Positions 7,094 to 14,836 of a stretch of DNA of 50,784 nt are shown piece by piece (position 1 is the first letter of the stretch; each line of letters starts with the position of its first letter). A model generated the notes under the pieces. The model ran no database searches, was not told where the DNA came from, and saw only the letters and a list, made by a program, of their open reading frames with translations. Source of the stretch: Synergistaceae bacterium (lineage in GTDB: Bacteria > Synergistota > Synergistia > Synergistales > Aminobacteriaceae). The stretch spans positions 1-50,784 of the forward strand of contig JAISQE010000108.1 of the NCBI GenBank assembly GCA_031274425.1, in the 5' to 3' direction. Made by a program: the position numbers and the translations under genes.

Positions 7094-8221
7094 CTATAGC
7101 CCCGCCAGGAAGGCCAGCAGCAATCCCCCGGCGAGAACCGACCCGATCTGGCCCGACACGTTGGCGCCCACGGCGTGCATCAGGATGAAATTGTGTTTGT
7201 CCGCCTTCGTCGCCATTTTCTGTATCACGCGGGAGGACATGGGGAAGGCGGAAATTCCCGCCGCTCCGATCATGGGGTTGACCTTGTGGACCAAGAAGAG
7301 GTTCAACGCCTTGGCCGCAAGCACCCCTACCGCCGTGTCCAAGATGAAGGCGACCAGCCCCAGGCCCATGATGCCCAGCGTCATCGGCCGCAAAAACTCC
7401 TCGCCGGTCATTTTGTTCGAAATCGCGAACCCCAGAAGGATCGTCACGATGTTGGCGAGCTCGTTTTGCGCGCCCTTCGCCAGACGATCCACGACGCCGC
7501 TTTCGCGCAATAGGTTGCCGAACATCAAAAAACCGATGAGGGCCGCCGAGGCCGGCACCAAAATCCCCGCCAACAGCGTGACGACAATGGGGAAGAGAAT
7601 TTTGGCCCACTGCGGAACCTGTTTTTCGTTGTACTTCATGGAAATGCGGCGTTCCGCCTCGGTGGTCAAAAGACGGATTACGGGCGGCTGGATGATGGGA
7701 ACCAGCGACATATAAGAATACGCGGCCACCGATATCGATCCCAATAAATTCGGGGCGAAGCGGTTGGCGACGTAAATCGAAGTCGGCCCGTCCGCCGCGC
7801 CGATGATTCCGATAGACGCCGCCTCTTTTATGGAAAATCCGAAAAAGTAATAGGCGATGCCCATCGTGAGAAAAATTCCCCCCTGGGCCAGCAGGCCGAA
7901 CACCATGGCCACGGGCGTCCGAAAAAGAGGCGCGAAGTCGATCATCGCGCCGATCGCGATGAAAATCAAAAGGGGAAAAAGTTCCGTCTGGATCCCCATA
8001 TCGAAAAGGCGGCTGATCGCCCCGATCTCCACATGTCCGTCGCCGATCTGAGTCAGAGCCGAGGAAAAAGGGATGTTGACCAGCATGGTGCCGAAGCCCA
8101 TAGGAAGCAGCAAGGAGGGCTCGTACTCCTTCACGATAGCCAAGTAGATCAACGTCAGACCGACCGCGATCATGACCGTTTGTTGCCAAGTCAAAGAGAG
8201 AATGCCGTTAAAAAGCTCCAT
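7094..8221 (-). CDS. oadB: sodium-translocating decarboxylase beta subunit (OadB/GcdB/MmdB family)
   Basis: This 375-aa polytopic membrane protein couples decarboxylation of a biotin-bound carboxyl group to sodium export. Family features seen are GTMLVNIPF, the IGIIGAADGPTSIYVANRFAP block, GFLMFGNLLRESGVV, and the C-terminal HNFILMHAVGANVSGQIGSV. The ATG at 8221 follows AAGGAGA, whereas an upstream start at 8302 would translate a repeat array. No alpha carboxyltransferase, biotin carrier or gamma subunit is nearby, so partners must be elsewhere. Oxaloacetate, glutaconyl-CoA and methylmalonyl-CoA pumps share this subunit, so the substrate cannot be named. Confidence 0.92.
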   Translation of the reverse strand: MELFNGILSLTWQQTVMIAVGLTLIYLAIVKEYEPSLLLPMGFGTMLVNIPFSSALTQIGDGHVEIGAISRLFDMGIQTELFPLLIFIAIGAMIDFAPLFRTPVAMVFGLLAQGGIFLTMGIAYYFFGFSIKEAASIGIIGAADGPTSIYVANRFAPNLLGSISVAAYSYMSLVPIIQPPVIRLLTTEAERRISMKYNEKQVPQWAKILFPIVVTLLAGILVPASAALIGFLMFGNLLRESGVVDRLAKGAQNELANIVTILLGFAISNKMTGEEFLRPMTLGIMGLGLVAFILDTAVGVLAAKALNLFLVHKVNPMIGAAGISAFPMSSRVIQKMATKADKHNFILMHAVGANVSGQIGSVLAGGLLLAFLAGL

Positions 8222-8240
8222 CCCCGAATCTCCTTTCAAT

Positions 8241-8298
8241 AGATCAATAGACCCTAGATCAATAGACCCTTTCAATAAACCCGTGCAAATAGACCCGT
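8241..8298 (-). repeat. 15-bp tandem repeat array in the oadB leader
   Basis: AGATCAATAGACCCT (plus-strand reading) occurs twice in perfect tandem at 8241-8255 and 8256-8270. Degenerate copies built on the AATA-ACCC core continue to about 8298 and run up to the stop codon of the upstream alcohol dehydrogenase. The array lies directly before the ribosome site of oadB on the minus strand. Confidence 0.85.
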
Positions 8299-9468
8299 TC
8301 AATAAGCCAGTTTGTAAATTTCCAGAATATCGTCGGCGACCAGGGACTTGAGCACTCCGAAAGGAGCGAAAGCGGCGGCGTTTCGGGCAAGGCGCTCGAT
8401 GTCGGCCTCTCCAACCTTTAGCTCTCGCAGGGTCGTGGAGGCCCCTATCGAGCGGTAAAAGCTTTCCAGGCGTTCGATGCCTTCCAGCGCCCGCTCCTCC
8501 TCGTCTCCGGCTTCGACGCCGAACACGGCCTCCGCGAAACGGGCGAAGGGCGTCGGGTTCTCCTTATAAAGATAACGGGCCCACGCGGGCATCATCACGG
8601 CGAGAGTCGCTCCGTGCGGGATGCCGAAGAGCAGGCTCAACGAATGTCCCAATTTATGGGAGGAAAAGTCTCCTTTGTCGCCGCGCCCGCAGGAGAGCGA
8701 GCCGTTGTGCCCCAGCGACGCCGCCCAGGCGTACTGGGCGCGGGCCTCGTAGTTTTCGGGGTTCACGCGCAACTCCGGGATCAATTTGATCATGCTCCTG
8801 ACGATGGCGTACCCCTGGGCGTCCATCAGCTCGACGCCCTCCGCCCCGTCGAAAAGGCGTTCCATCGTATGGGCCATGATGTCGATGCCTCCGTTTACCG
8901 TCTGCTCCTCCGGCAGGGAGGTCTGCACGGATGGATCGACGATGGAGACGCGCGGGAAAATAAAGGGACTGTTGAGGGAGGTCTTCGCCTCCCTTTCCGG
9001 GTTCGAGACGACCGCGATGCTGTTGACCTCGCTAGCCGTGGCCGAGGCCGTCAGAACGCCGAAAATCGGCAGAGCGCGCCTCATCTCCGACGCCTTTCCC
9101 TCGAAAAGATCCCAAGGATCGCCGTCATAAAAGGCCCCGGCCGCTATCGCCTTTGCCGTGTCGAAGACGCTGCCTCCGCCTATGGGAACGATGGCGTCCA
9201 CCGCGGACGCTTTTACCCGGGCCACCCCCTCGCGCACCTTGTCGATCGTGGGGTTGGGCCTCACTCCGCCCAGTTCGGGGAAGGCGATGCCCTTCTTCGT
9301 CAGTGCCTCCGTCGCCTGCAGATACACGCCATTTTTAAAAATCGCCTTGCCGCCGTAGACCACTAGCGCGCTTTTCGCTTTTATCGCGGACAGTTGATCG
9401 GCTATTTGCGGAATCGTGTTTTTGCCGAAAACCACGATCGTGGGGTTCCACCATGTAAAATCCTTCAT
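8299..9468 (-). CDS. iron-containing alcohol dehydrogenase (BdhA/YqhD type)
   Basis: This NAD(P)H-dependent group III alcohol dehydrogenase of 389 aa probably interconverts aldehydes and alcohols during fermentation. It has the nucleotide-binding motif GGGSVFDTAKAIA. The metal ligands can be followed as Asp and His in NGGIDIMAHTMERL, His in HKLGHSLSLLF and His in GIPHGATLAVMMP. The chosen ATG (9468) follows GGAGGTGTGGCA and begins KDFTWWNPT, the typical N-terminus; an upstream in-frame start at 9525 has no such support. It is transcribed toward oadB with 77 bases between them and may share its transcript. Confidence 0.93.
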   Translation of the reverse strand: MKDFTWWNPTIVVFGKNTIPQIADQLSAIKAKSALVVYGGKAIFKNGVYLQATEALTKKGIAFPELGGVRPNPTIDKVREGVARVKASAVDAIVPIGGGSVFDTAKAIAAGAFYDGDPWDLFEGKASEMRRALPIFGVLTASATASEVNSIAVVSNPEREAKTSLNSPFIFPRVSIVDPSVQTSLPEEQTVNGGIDIMAHTMERLFDGAEGVELMDAQGYAIVRSMIKLIPELRVNPENYEARAQYAWAASLGHNGSLSCGRGDKGDFSSHKLGHSLSLLFGIPHGATLAVMMPAWARYLYKENPTPFARFAEAVFGVEAGDEEERALEGIERLESFYRSIGASTTLRELKVGEADIERLARNAAAFAPFGVLKSLVADDILEIYKLAY

Positions 9469-9568
9469 TGCCACACCTCCAGAAAAGGGGCACGACGCCC
9501 TTTTTTCGCGTTTCAACACGCGCACACATTATAAAGGAGCTTCTTTGATTTGATATGAATTTTTTGAT

Positions 9569-10936
9569 TCAACATAAAGAAGCCGTTCGATTTTCGAGTC
9601 CATCCAAGGCCAGGCGCTTGTATTCCCGCAGCAGGAAATAAACGGCCAGCGTTCCGCCCCCGATGTCCATCGCGGGGAAGCAGTACCAGACCCCCAAAAG
9701 CCCCCAGATTTTAGGCAGATACCAGATGGCGGGGATCAGGAAAAGAACCTGACGCGCCAGGTTGAGGAAAAGGCATATTTTGGCTTTGCCCAAGCCCTGG
9801 AAAAAACTGATGCCGATCAGACCGACCCCCACGAACAGCACCCCGGCGTAGGATATGCGGGCCCCGGCGGACGCGATCTTCAAAAGCTCGGCATCGTCCG
9901 TGAAGAGGCGCATCATCTTCTCGGCCCACAGATAAACGCTCGACGCGCTGCAGAGAAAGTACGTCGACGCCAGGATCAGCGCGTACTTCAAAATTTGCAA
10001 AATGCGTTGCATGAGGCGCGCGCCGTAATTATAGGCAAAAAGAGTCTGGACCGCCTCCCCTATACCGATCACTGGCATGAACAAAAGAGAATCCCACCCC
10101 ATGAAGGCCCCCATAGCCGACACCGCCAGGTCGCCTCCGTAGAGGACGAGCGCCCTGTTGAAAAGAATAAAGAAAAGCGTGAAGGAGACCTCCATCAAAA
10201 AAGAGGACAGGCCCAGGGGTAAAGTTTGTTTCAGCAGGGAGAGTTGGGGCACGAGGTTTTTCGCGCTGAAATGCAGCACTCCCAGACGGCGGAAGTAAAA
10301 AGAAACGACCCAGGCGGCGGCGATGCCCTGGGAGATCACCGTTCCCCATGCCGCGCCGGCGATGCCCATGTCCATATAGAGGATGAAGACGGCGTCCAAC
10401 AGAATATTGGAGAACGCCCCCAGCATTTGCGTGCCCATGGCGAAGGCCGGCCGCCCCTCCGCCCGGATGCAGAAGTTCAAGGTGAACGCCACGCCCGAAA
10501 AGGGAACGCCCCACAAAATGATCCTCAGGTACTCCCGCGCCGGCTCCAGGAGGGTCTCGCTGGCTCCGCTGAGTTTCAGAACGAAATCCAGATTCCATGA
10601 GCTGAAAAGCGCTATGGAACAGGCAGCGACGAACACGCTGGTCGCCGTGGTGCCCAGGACGCGCTCCGCTCTTTGTCTGTCGTTTTCGCCCAAGGCAATC
10701 GACATCAGGGGCGAGGCCCCGACGCCGAACAAAAGGCAGACGGCCATATTGAAAATCATGAAGGAAAAGCACAGGCTTATCGCGGCGAGGCCGTCCGGCC
10801 CGACGGCCAATCCGACGAAGATACGGTCCACGATGTTGTAAAGCGCGTTGGCCAACATGCCCGCGATAGAGGGGAGCGCGAAAATCACGATCAATTTCAA
10901 GATGGGTTCGGTTCCCATACGTTCTGGTTTATGCAT
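9569..10936 (-). CDS. MATE-family multidrug/sodium antiporter
   Basis: This inner-membrane exporter of about 455 aa has twelve predicted helices in two halves. Typical MATE features are the first-helix region LPSIAGMLANALYNIVDRIFVG, the repeated P-x-S and G-x-G-A segments, and RAEGRPAFAMGTQMLGAFSN between helices. It would export cationic drugs or metabolites using a sodium or proton gradient. I chose the ATG at 10936, which follows GAGG. A longer frame starting GTG at 11017 adds 27 residues without a ribosome site. It is 100 bases upstream of the alcohol dehydrogenase on the same strand but probably independent. Confidence 0.92.
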   Translation of the reverse strand: MHKPERMGTEPILKLIVIFALPSIAGMLANALYNIVDRIFVGLAVGPDGLAAISLCFSFMIFNMAVCLLFGVGASPLMSIALGENDRQRAERVLGTTATSVFVAACSIALFSSWNLDFVLKLSGASETLLEPAREYLRIILWGVPFSGVAFTLNFCIRAEGRPAFAMGTQMLGAFSNILLDAVFILYMDMGIAGAAWGTVISQGIAAAWVVSFYFRRLGVLHFSAKNLVPQLSLLKQTLPLGLSSFLMEVSFTLFFILFNRALVLYGGDLAVSAMGAFMGWDSLLFMPVIGIGEAVQTLFAYNYGARLMQRILQILKYALILASTYFLCSASSVYLWAEKMMRLFTDDAELLKIASAGARISYAGVLFVGVGLIGISFFQGLGKAKICLFLNLARQVLFLIPAIWYLPKIWGLLGVWYCFPAMDIGGGTLAVYFLLREYKRLALDGLENRTASLC

Positions 10937-11097
10937 GCCCGCGTACCTCGACGGCGTTAGATTTTCGAAAAAGGCGACGAAACTGGAATCGCCGGGTGAG
11001 TAGCTTATCATAAACACACGAAGGCCGAGAGCGCGAGAACGTGTAAACGTTCGATACGCAAGTCCATCTTCTTGCGTCTCATCCTCCTAAAAATTGC

Positions 11098-11103
11098 TAT
11101 AAT
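11098..11103 (+). promoter_or_regulatory. candidate extended -10 promoter for the PH-domain gene
   Basis: TATAAT at 11098-11103 is preceded by TGC, giving an extended -10 element. The best -35-like hexamer, TTGCGT at 11072, is 20 bases away, so recognition would rely on the extended -10. Confidence 0.45.
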
Positions 11104-11188
11104 AAACGGCGGCTATGAATTGCGGTTTGGGTCAACGCAATGTATTTTGAGTCGATAAAATAGTCGATAAAACGAGGAGGTAAAAAAT

Positions 11189-11668
11189 ATGGAGGAACAA
11201 AAATTTACGGAGCAAAGATACAGGCCGGCGTGGAGAAGTTTTTATTGGCACATAACGGCGATGGTGATCTTCTTGATTGCGGCGGTGTTTTTTTCCATAA
11301 AAACGGATGCCTCCCAAAATGTGATATGGGGCGTCTGTTTGATAGCGATTCTTTATACCGCCGGGGACATGACGTATCGGCGCTTCCGCATCATGTTGAT
11401 CGTGAAGCTGGACGAAATCGCGCTTGAAAAGGGTTTCGTCGGACGACACTCCATCGAGATCAGCACCAAGAACATCAAAACGATCCAGGTGAAGCAGAGC
11501 GTCATACAGCGTATCCTGGACACGGGAGACATTCTCGTGGCCTCTCCCGGCACGGACGAGTACGAAATTATCGTCAACAACATGCCCAGCCCTCACGCTA
11601 TTCGGGATATCATGCAAAAACGCGAGCGGGCGCACGACGGCGAGGAAGAATCGCCCTCCTCGGACTAA
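11189..11668 (+). CDS. membrane protein with bacterial PH domain
   Basis: This 159-aa protein has two transmembrane helices near the N-terminus (about 20-40 and 45-62). A bacterial PH-like (bPH2/YdbS-type) beta domain follows, seen as a Y-R-R-F segment and then regular strands (IMLIVKLDEIALEKGFVG, IEISTKNIKTIQVKQS). The end is acidic and Ser-rich. bPH2 proteins are membrane-associated; their function is mostly unknown. The start follows GAGGAGG. Just upstream a GTCGATAAAA duplication (11151-11174, period 12) abuts the ribosome site. It is a single-gene unit with a terminator after it. Confidence 0.7.
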   Translation: MEEQKFTEQRYRPAWRSFYWHITAMVIFLIAAVFFSIKTDASQNVIWGVCLIAILYTAGDMTYRRFRIMLIVKLDEIALEKGFVGRHSIEISTKNIKTIQVKQSVIQRILDTGDILVASPGTDEYEIIVNNMPSPHAIRDIMQKRERAHDGEEESPSSD

Positions 11669-11745
11669 AAAATCGATCTGAAATCGACCTGAGCCGAAGG
11701 GCGCGTCGACCGCAAACGCGATAACCGCAATCGATAACCAGCAAA

Positions 11746-11776
11746 ATCGGGAGCCGAATGTTTTCCAGCTCCCGAT
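11746..11776. terminator. probable bidirectional terminator between the PH-domain gene and metX
   Basis: ATCGGGAGC (11746-11754) pairs perfectly with GCTCCCGAT (11768-11776) around a 13-base loop. ATTTTGATTT follows on the plus strand and TTTTGC on the minus strand. The hairpin sits between two convergent genes, so it can serve both. Confidence 0.65.
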
Positions 11777-11855
11777 ATTTTGATTTGTGCGCTTTCCCGT
11801 CAGCTTGTCATCTTTCGGTCATTTTCCCGTCATCTTCCGCGTCACCTTCCATATA

Positions 11856-13049
11856 TCATCGTCCATAAGAAGGCCGCGCTTTGAACGCGTGTAGGGGGTG
11901 CGTTTTTCCCCGGGACAATCGTGTCCGCCTGGACTCCGACTGCGGGCTCGACAGGGCGTCGTAAAACCCGATGGAGTCGAAAAACGCTTTGAAGATCTCG
12001 GAGAGCTGGTCGGTTTCCACGAGAAACGCGTCGTGTCCGATGTCGCTTCGAAGTTCTCTGTACGAGGCGTACGCGCCCACGTCCAAAGCCGCCTCCACCA
12101 CCTCCTGAACCTGCCAGGGCGGGAAAAGGATGTCGCTGTTGATTCCCACCGCCAGAAAAGGCTTTTTGCGCAAAGACTCCAACGCGGCCTCGGCGTCGCC
12201 GTAGCCCTTCGCCAGGTCGTGCAGGTCCATCATCTTCGTGAGGTACAGATAGCAGTTCGGGTCGAATCGCCTCGTCAAGAGTTTTCCCTGGTGCATCAGG
12301 TAGCTTTCGACGTCGAAACGGCCTCCCCACTCGTCGATGTTTCGCGAGGCCCTCATGTGCCGCCGGACGAAGGATTCTTCGCTGCGGTAGGTGATCATGG
12401 CCAGCATACGGGCGTTGAACAGCCCATTGACAGGTCCTCTTCCGGGACAGTAGTCGCCCTCCAGCCATTCGGGATCCGACGTGATCGCGCGGCGTTGAAC
12501 CCCGTTGAAGGCGATGGCCTGAGGGTAGAGACGCAACGGCGCGGCGATGGAAATGCCGAAATTCATCGCCGCGCCGAATTGGGCCATCCATTCAAGCGCG
12601 ATCATCCCGCCCAGCGAACCGCCGATGACGCCGGCCACGCGCTCGATGCCCAAGGCGTCCAGGGCCATTTTTTGCGAACGCGCGATGTCGCGGGGATCGA
12701 TAAGGGGGAAACGCATTCCCCAAGGGCGCCGAGTGCCGGGTTCAATATCGGTTGGGGCGGAACTTCCGTAAGGGCTGCAAATGTTGTTACAACAGACGAT
12801 GCACAGCTTATCGGTGTCCAGAACTCCACCCGGCCGCACCAGAGGATCCCACCAGGCGTCGGGGAGATCGGAAACGGGTTCTCCCGCCACGTGGTGGCTA
12901 CCCGTCAGCGCATGACAGAGCACCACGACGTTAGAGCCGTCGGGGCGCGGAGTTCCGTTGACGGAATAGGCGACGCGGACTTGCTTCAAAACTTTCCCAG
13001 AGTGGAGCGCAAGCTCCGGAAGCACGACCGAGCCGAATCGTTCGGACAT
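11856..13049 (-). CDS. metX: homoserine O-acyltransferase MetX
   Basis: This enzyme activates homoserine, typically with acetyl-CoA, as the first committed step of methionine synthesis. It is a 397-aa alpha/beta-hydrolase-fold protein. The nucleophile S145 lies in GGSLGGM, and the acid D306 (NSDILFPP) and base H339 (DIGHDAFLV) complete the triad. CHALTGSHH near residue 45 and NNICSPYGSSAP near 89 are family blocks. Its product is the substrate of MetY, whose gene lies 33 bases upstream in the same operon. Acetyl versus succinyl preference cannot be read here, but the MetY neighbour favours acetyl. The ribosome site is weak, which suggests expression follows metY. Confidence 0.93.
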   Translation of the reverse strand: MSERFGSVVLPELALHSGKVLKQVRVAYSVNGTPRPDGSNVVVLCHALTGSHHVAGEPVSDLPDAWWDPLVRPGGVLDTDKLCIVCCNNICSPYGSSAPTDIEPGTRRPWGMRFPLIDPRDIARSQKMALDALGIERVAGVIGGSLGGMIALEWMAQFGAAMNFGISIAAPLRLYPQAIAFNGVQRRAITSDPEWLEGDYCPGRGPVNGLFNARMLAMITYRSEESFVRRHMRASRNIDEWGGRFDVESYLMHQGKLLTRRFDPNCYLYLTKMMDLHDLAKGYGDAEAALESLRKKPFLAVGINSDILFPPWQVQEVVEAALDVGAYASYRELRSDIGHDAFLVETDQLSEIFKAFFDSIGFYDALSSPQSESRRTRLSRGKTHPLHAFKARPSYGR

Positions 13050-13082
13050 AATATTCTTGAGCTTCTTTCTTTAAAAAAATTC

Positions 13083-14378
13083 CTACGCTTTCGCGAGGGC
13101 GTTTTCGATGTCGGCCAGGATGTCGTCGATGTGCTCGATCCCGATAGAAAGCCGAACCAACTCGGGAGGAAGCCCTCCGGCCCGCTGCTGCTCCTCCGTC
13201 AACTGGCTGTGGGAGGTGCTCGCCGGGTGCAGAGCCAAAGACTTCGCGTCGCCTACATTCGCCAGATGGCTGAAAAGTTCGAGCGCCTCGATGAAGCGCG
13301 CTCCCGCTTCGACGCCGCCCTTGACCCCGAACACCACCATGCCGCCGAAGCCCTTCTTGAGATATTTCGACGCCGTGGGGTAGGTCGGGTCTTTTTTGAG
13401 CCCGGGGAAGCGAACCCACTCCACCTTGGGATGAGAAGAGAGGTATTCGGCGACCTTCGCGGCGTTTTCGACGTGGCGATCCATTCTGAAGGGAAGGGTT
13501 TCCAAGCCCTGGAGGAAGATCCACGCGTTGTCGGGAGACAGGCAGGCCCCCAGATTGCGGAGCGGGACGGTGCGCACGCGCAGGGCGTAAGCGATGGGGC
13601 TCAGCGCCTCCGGCAGGTCGTGAGCCCAGCGCAGCCCGTGGTAGTTGGGGTCCGGCTCGTTGAGCAGCGGAAACTTTTTGTTGCCCTTCCAAGAGAACTT
13701 GCCGGAGTCCGTGATGATGCCCCCGATAGCCGTCCCGTGGCCGCCTATCCACTTCGTCAGGGAGTTGACCACGATGTCCGCCCCATGCTCGATCGAGCGC
13801 AGAAGATAGGGGGTGGTGAAGGTCGCGTCCACAATCAGAGGAATCTCCGCCTCGTGAGCGATCTTCGCGACCTCCGCCACGTCCGTCACGTCGAGGGCGG
13901 GATTGCCGATCGTCTCGATGTAGAGGGCCTTCGTTTTGGGGGTGATCGCCTTCTTGAAGTTCTTCGGGTCTCTCGCGTCCACAAAATTCACCTTGACGCC
14001 GAACTGAGGGAAGATGGCGTCGAACATCGTGTAAGTCCCCCCGTAGAGGTTCGTCCCGGAGACGATCTCGTCGCCGACCTGGGTCAGCGTCGCAATGGCG
14101 TAGTGAACCGCGCTGGTTCCCGAAGCCGTCGCCACGGAGGCCGCTCCGCCCTCCAGCAGGGTAACGCGCTGCTCCAGGGTGTCCACCGTGGGGTTCGTCA
14201 GTCGGCTGTAGATGTTGCCCAGCTCCCTCAGCCCGAAAAGGTCGGCCCCATGTTTCACGCTCTTGAAGACGAAAGAGCTCGTCCTGCTGATCGGAACTCC
14301 CCGCGACAAAGTCGCCGGGTCGGGCTCCTGCCCTCCGTGGATCGCCAATGTCTCGAAACGCCACTTCTTATTGCTCAT
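13083..14378 (-). CDS. metY: O-acetylhomoserine sulfhydrylase MetY
   Basis: This PLP enzyme converts O-acetylhomoserine plus sulfide to homocysteine. At 431 aa it has the length typical of the O-acetylhomoserine aminocarboxypropyltransferase branch of the Cys/Met-metabolism family. It shows the N-terminus RFETLAIHGGQEPDP, YSRLTNPT near 57, the VDATFTTP strand near 183 and the PLP lysine K209 in NSLTKWIGGHG. A strong GGGAGGAA precedes the ATG. It is the first structural gene behind the methionine-rich leader peptide and terminator at 14438-14582, and metX follows. Direct sulfhydrylation therefore appears to be the route to homocysteine. Confidence 0.95.
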   Translation of the reverse strand: MSNKKWRFETLAIHGGQEPDPATLSRGVPISRTSSFVFKSVKHGADLFGLRELGNIYSRLTNPTVDTLEQRVTLLEGGAASVATASGTSAVHYAIATLTQVGDEIVSGTNLYGGTYTMFDAIFPQFGVKVNFVDARDPKNFKKAITPKTKALYIETIGNPALDVTDVAEVAKIAHEAEIPLIVDATFTTPYLLRSIEHGADIVVNSLTKWIGGHGTAIGGIITDSGKFSWKGNKKFPLLNEPDPNYHGLRWAHDLPEALSPIAYALRVRTVPLRNLGACLSPDNAWIFLQGLETLPFRMDRHVENAAKVAEYLSSHPKVEWVRFPGLKKDPTYPTASKYLKKGFGGMVVFGVKGGVEAGARFIEALELFSHLANVGDAKSLALHPASTSHSQLTEEQQRAGGLPPELVRLSIGIEHIDDILADIENALAKA

Positions 14379-14397
14379 GCTGCATTCCTCCCGTATG

Positions 14398-14426
14398 ATG
14401 ATATTGATAAAAATGATATTGATAAA
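14398..14426. repeat. 15-bp-period direct repeat between attenuator and metY
   Basis: ATGATATTGATAAA occurs at 14398-14411 and again at 14413-14426. It lies in the short gap between the terminator hairpin and the metY ribosome site, so the distance from terminator to gene has probably been set by duplication. Confidence 0.75.
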
Positions 14427-14437
14427 TAAAATGAAAA

Positions 14438-14466
14438 ACGGGGATCCCCTTTTTAGGGATCCCCGT
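14438..14466 (-). terminator. intrinsic terminator of the metY leader (attenuator)
   Basis: On the minus strand ACGGGGATCCC (14466-14456) pairs perfectly with GGGATCCCCGT (14448-14438) around a 7-base loop. The 3' arm runs into TTTTTCATTTT. This 11-bp stem with a T-run stands between the leader peptide stop and metY, so it should end transcription before the structural genes unless an alternative fold forms. Confidence 0.9.
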
Positions 14467-14516
14467 CGCTTGAGCGCACAGACCGACTAGACGCCGATCG
14501 CTCCAGGCGAGGATCC
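14457..14516 (-). promoter_or_regulatory. candidate antiterminator pairing in the met leader
   Basis: Leader codons GGA-TCC-TCG (14516-14508) can form nine consecutive pairs, one of them U-G, with CGGGGATCC (14465-14457), the 5' arm of the terminator. A ribosome stalled at Met14-Met18 would leave these codons free, allowing the antiterminator to form before the terminator 3' arm is made. A ribosome stalled at Met20 or Cys22 would probably cover them, so the design fits methionine sensing better than cysteine sensing. A ribosome at the stop codon sits next to the segment rather than over it, so how it is released in the terminated state is not settled. Confidence 0.6.
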
Positions 14517-14582
14517 GCAGTCCATGCACATCATCATGCTCATCGCAAATTGAGCTTCGATTGACGTCGCGTGCTTGAACAT
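14487..14582 (-). CDS. 31-aa methionine-rich leader peptide of the metY-metX operon
   Basis: A short frame starts ATG at 14582 behind a perfect AAAGGAGG (14591-14598, 8-base gap) and stops with TAG at 14487-14489. The centre reads FAMSMMMCMDCGSS: methionines at 14, 16, 17, 18 and 20 and cysteines at 19 and 22. The codon run ATG-AGC-ATG-ATG-ATG-TGC-ATG is just upstream of an intrinsic terminator and a methionine biosynthetic gene. This is the layout of a classical amino-acid leader peptide. The Gly-Ser-Ser codons (14516-14508) can pair with the 5' arm of the terminator. A self-standing small protein or a peptide precursor is possible but less likely, as no modification or transport gene is near. 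Confidence 0.8.
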   Translation of the reverse strand: MFKHATSIEAQFAMSMMMCMDCGSSPGAIGV

Positions 14583-14656
14583 TTTCAGATCCTCCTTTGG
14601 GCAAAATTTTTTCACATAAATTCCCTGACGCAATCCATTTGTCCCGACAGCTATGA

Positions 14657-14685
14657 ATCTTAATGTAAGCGCCATCTTCTGTCAA
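14657..14685 (-). promoter_or_regulatory. sigma-70-type promoter of the met leader
   Basis: Minus strand: TTGACA (14685-14680), a 17-base spacer, then TAAGAT (14662-14657). Transcription should begin near 14650, giving about 65 bases before the leader peptide ATG and about 210 bases to the terminator. Confidence 0.8.
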
Positions 14686-14737
14686 GTATTGCTTTTTGGA
14701 GTATTGCTTTTAAATTTGAAGATTTGCATTTGAAATA

Positions 14738-14766
14738 TTGACATTCGGAAAATCTTGGTTTATTAT
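14738..14766 (+). promoter_or_regulatory. sigma-70-type promoter of the amidohydrolase gene
   Basis: TTGACA (14738-14743), a 17-base spacer and TATTAT (14761-14766). This near-consensus promoter is divergent from the met leader promoter and sits about 70 bases before the ATG at 14837. Confidence 0.75.
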
Positions 14767-14836
14767 TCTTGTCCATTAATTCTTACTTGATTGCTATGTT
14801 TATAATGTTTGTATTGAGTTGGGGGCGTTATGCGAA

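Noticed and set aside
11898-14429. A plus-strand open frame of 843 codons opposite metX and metY
   Set aside because: It is antisense to two clear enzymes and has no domain or ribosome site, so it is a GC-driven shadow.
14487-14582. The Met/Cys-rich peptide as a precursor of a modified peptide (RiPP)
   Set aside because: No modification, protease or export gene is near, and a terminator and met genes directly follow, which fits a leader peptide better.
14379-14700. A SAM riboswitch (S-box) upstream of metY
   Set aside because: I could not find the S-box core helices or its conserved motifs. The leader is fully accounted for by peptide and terminator.
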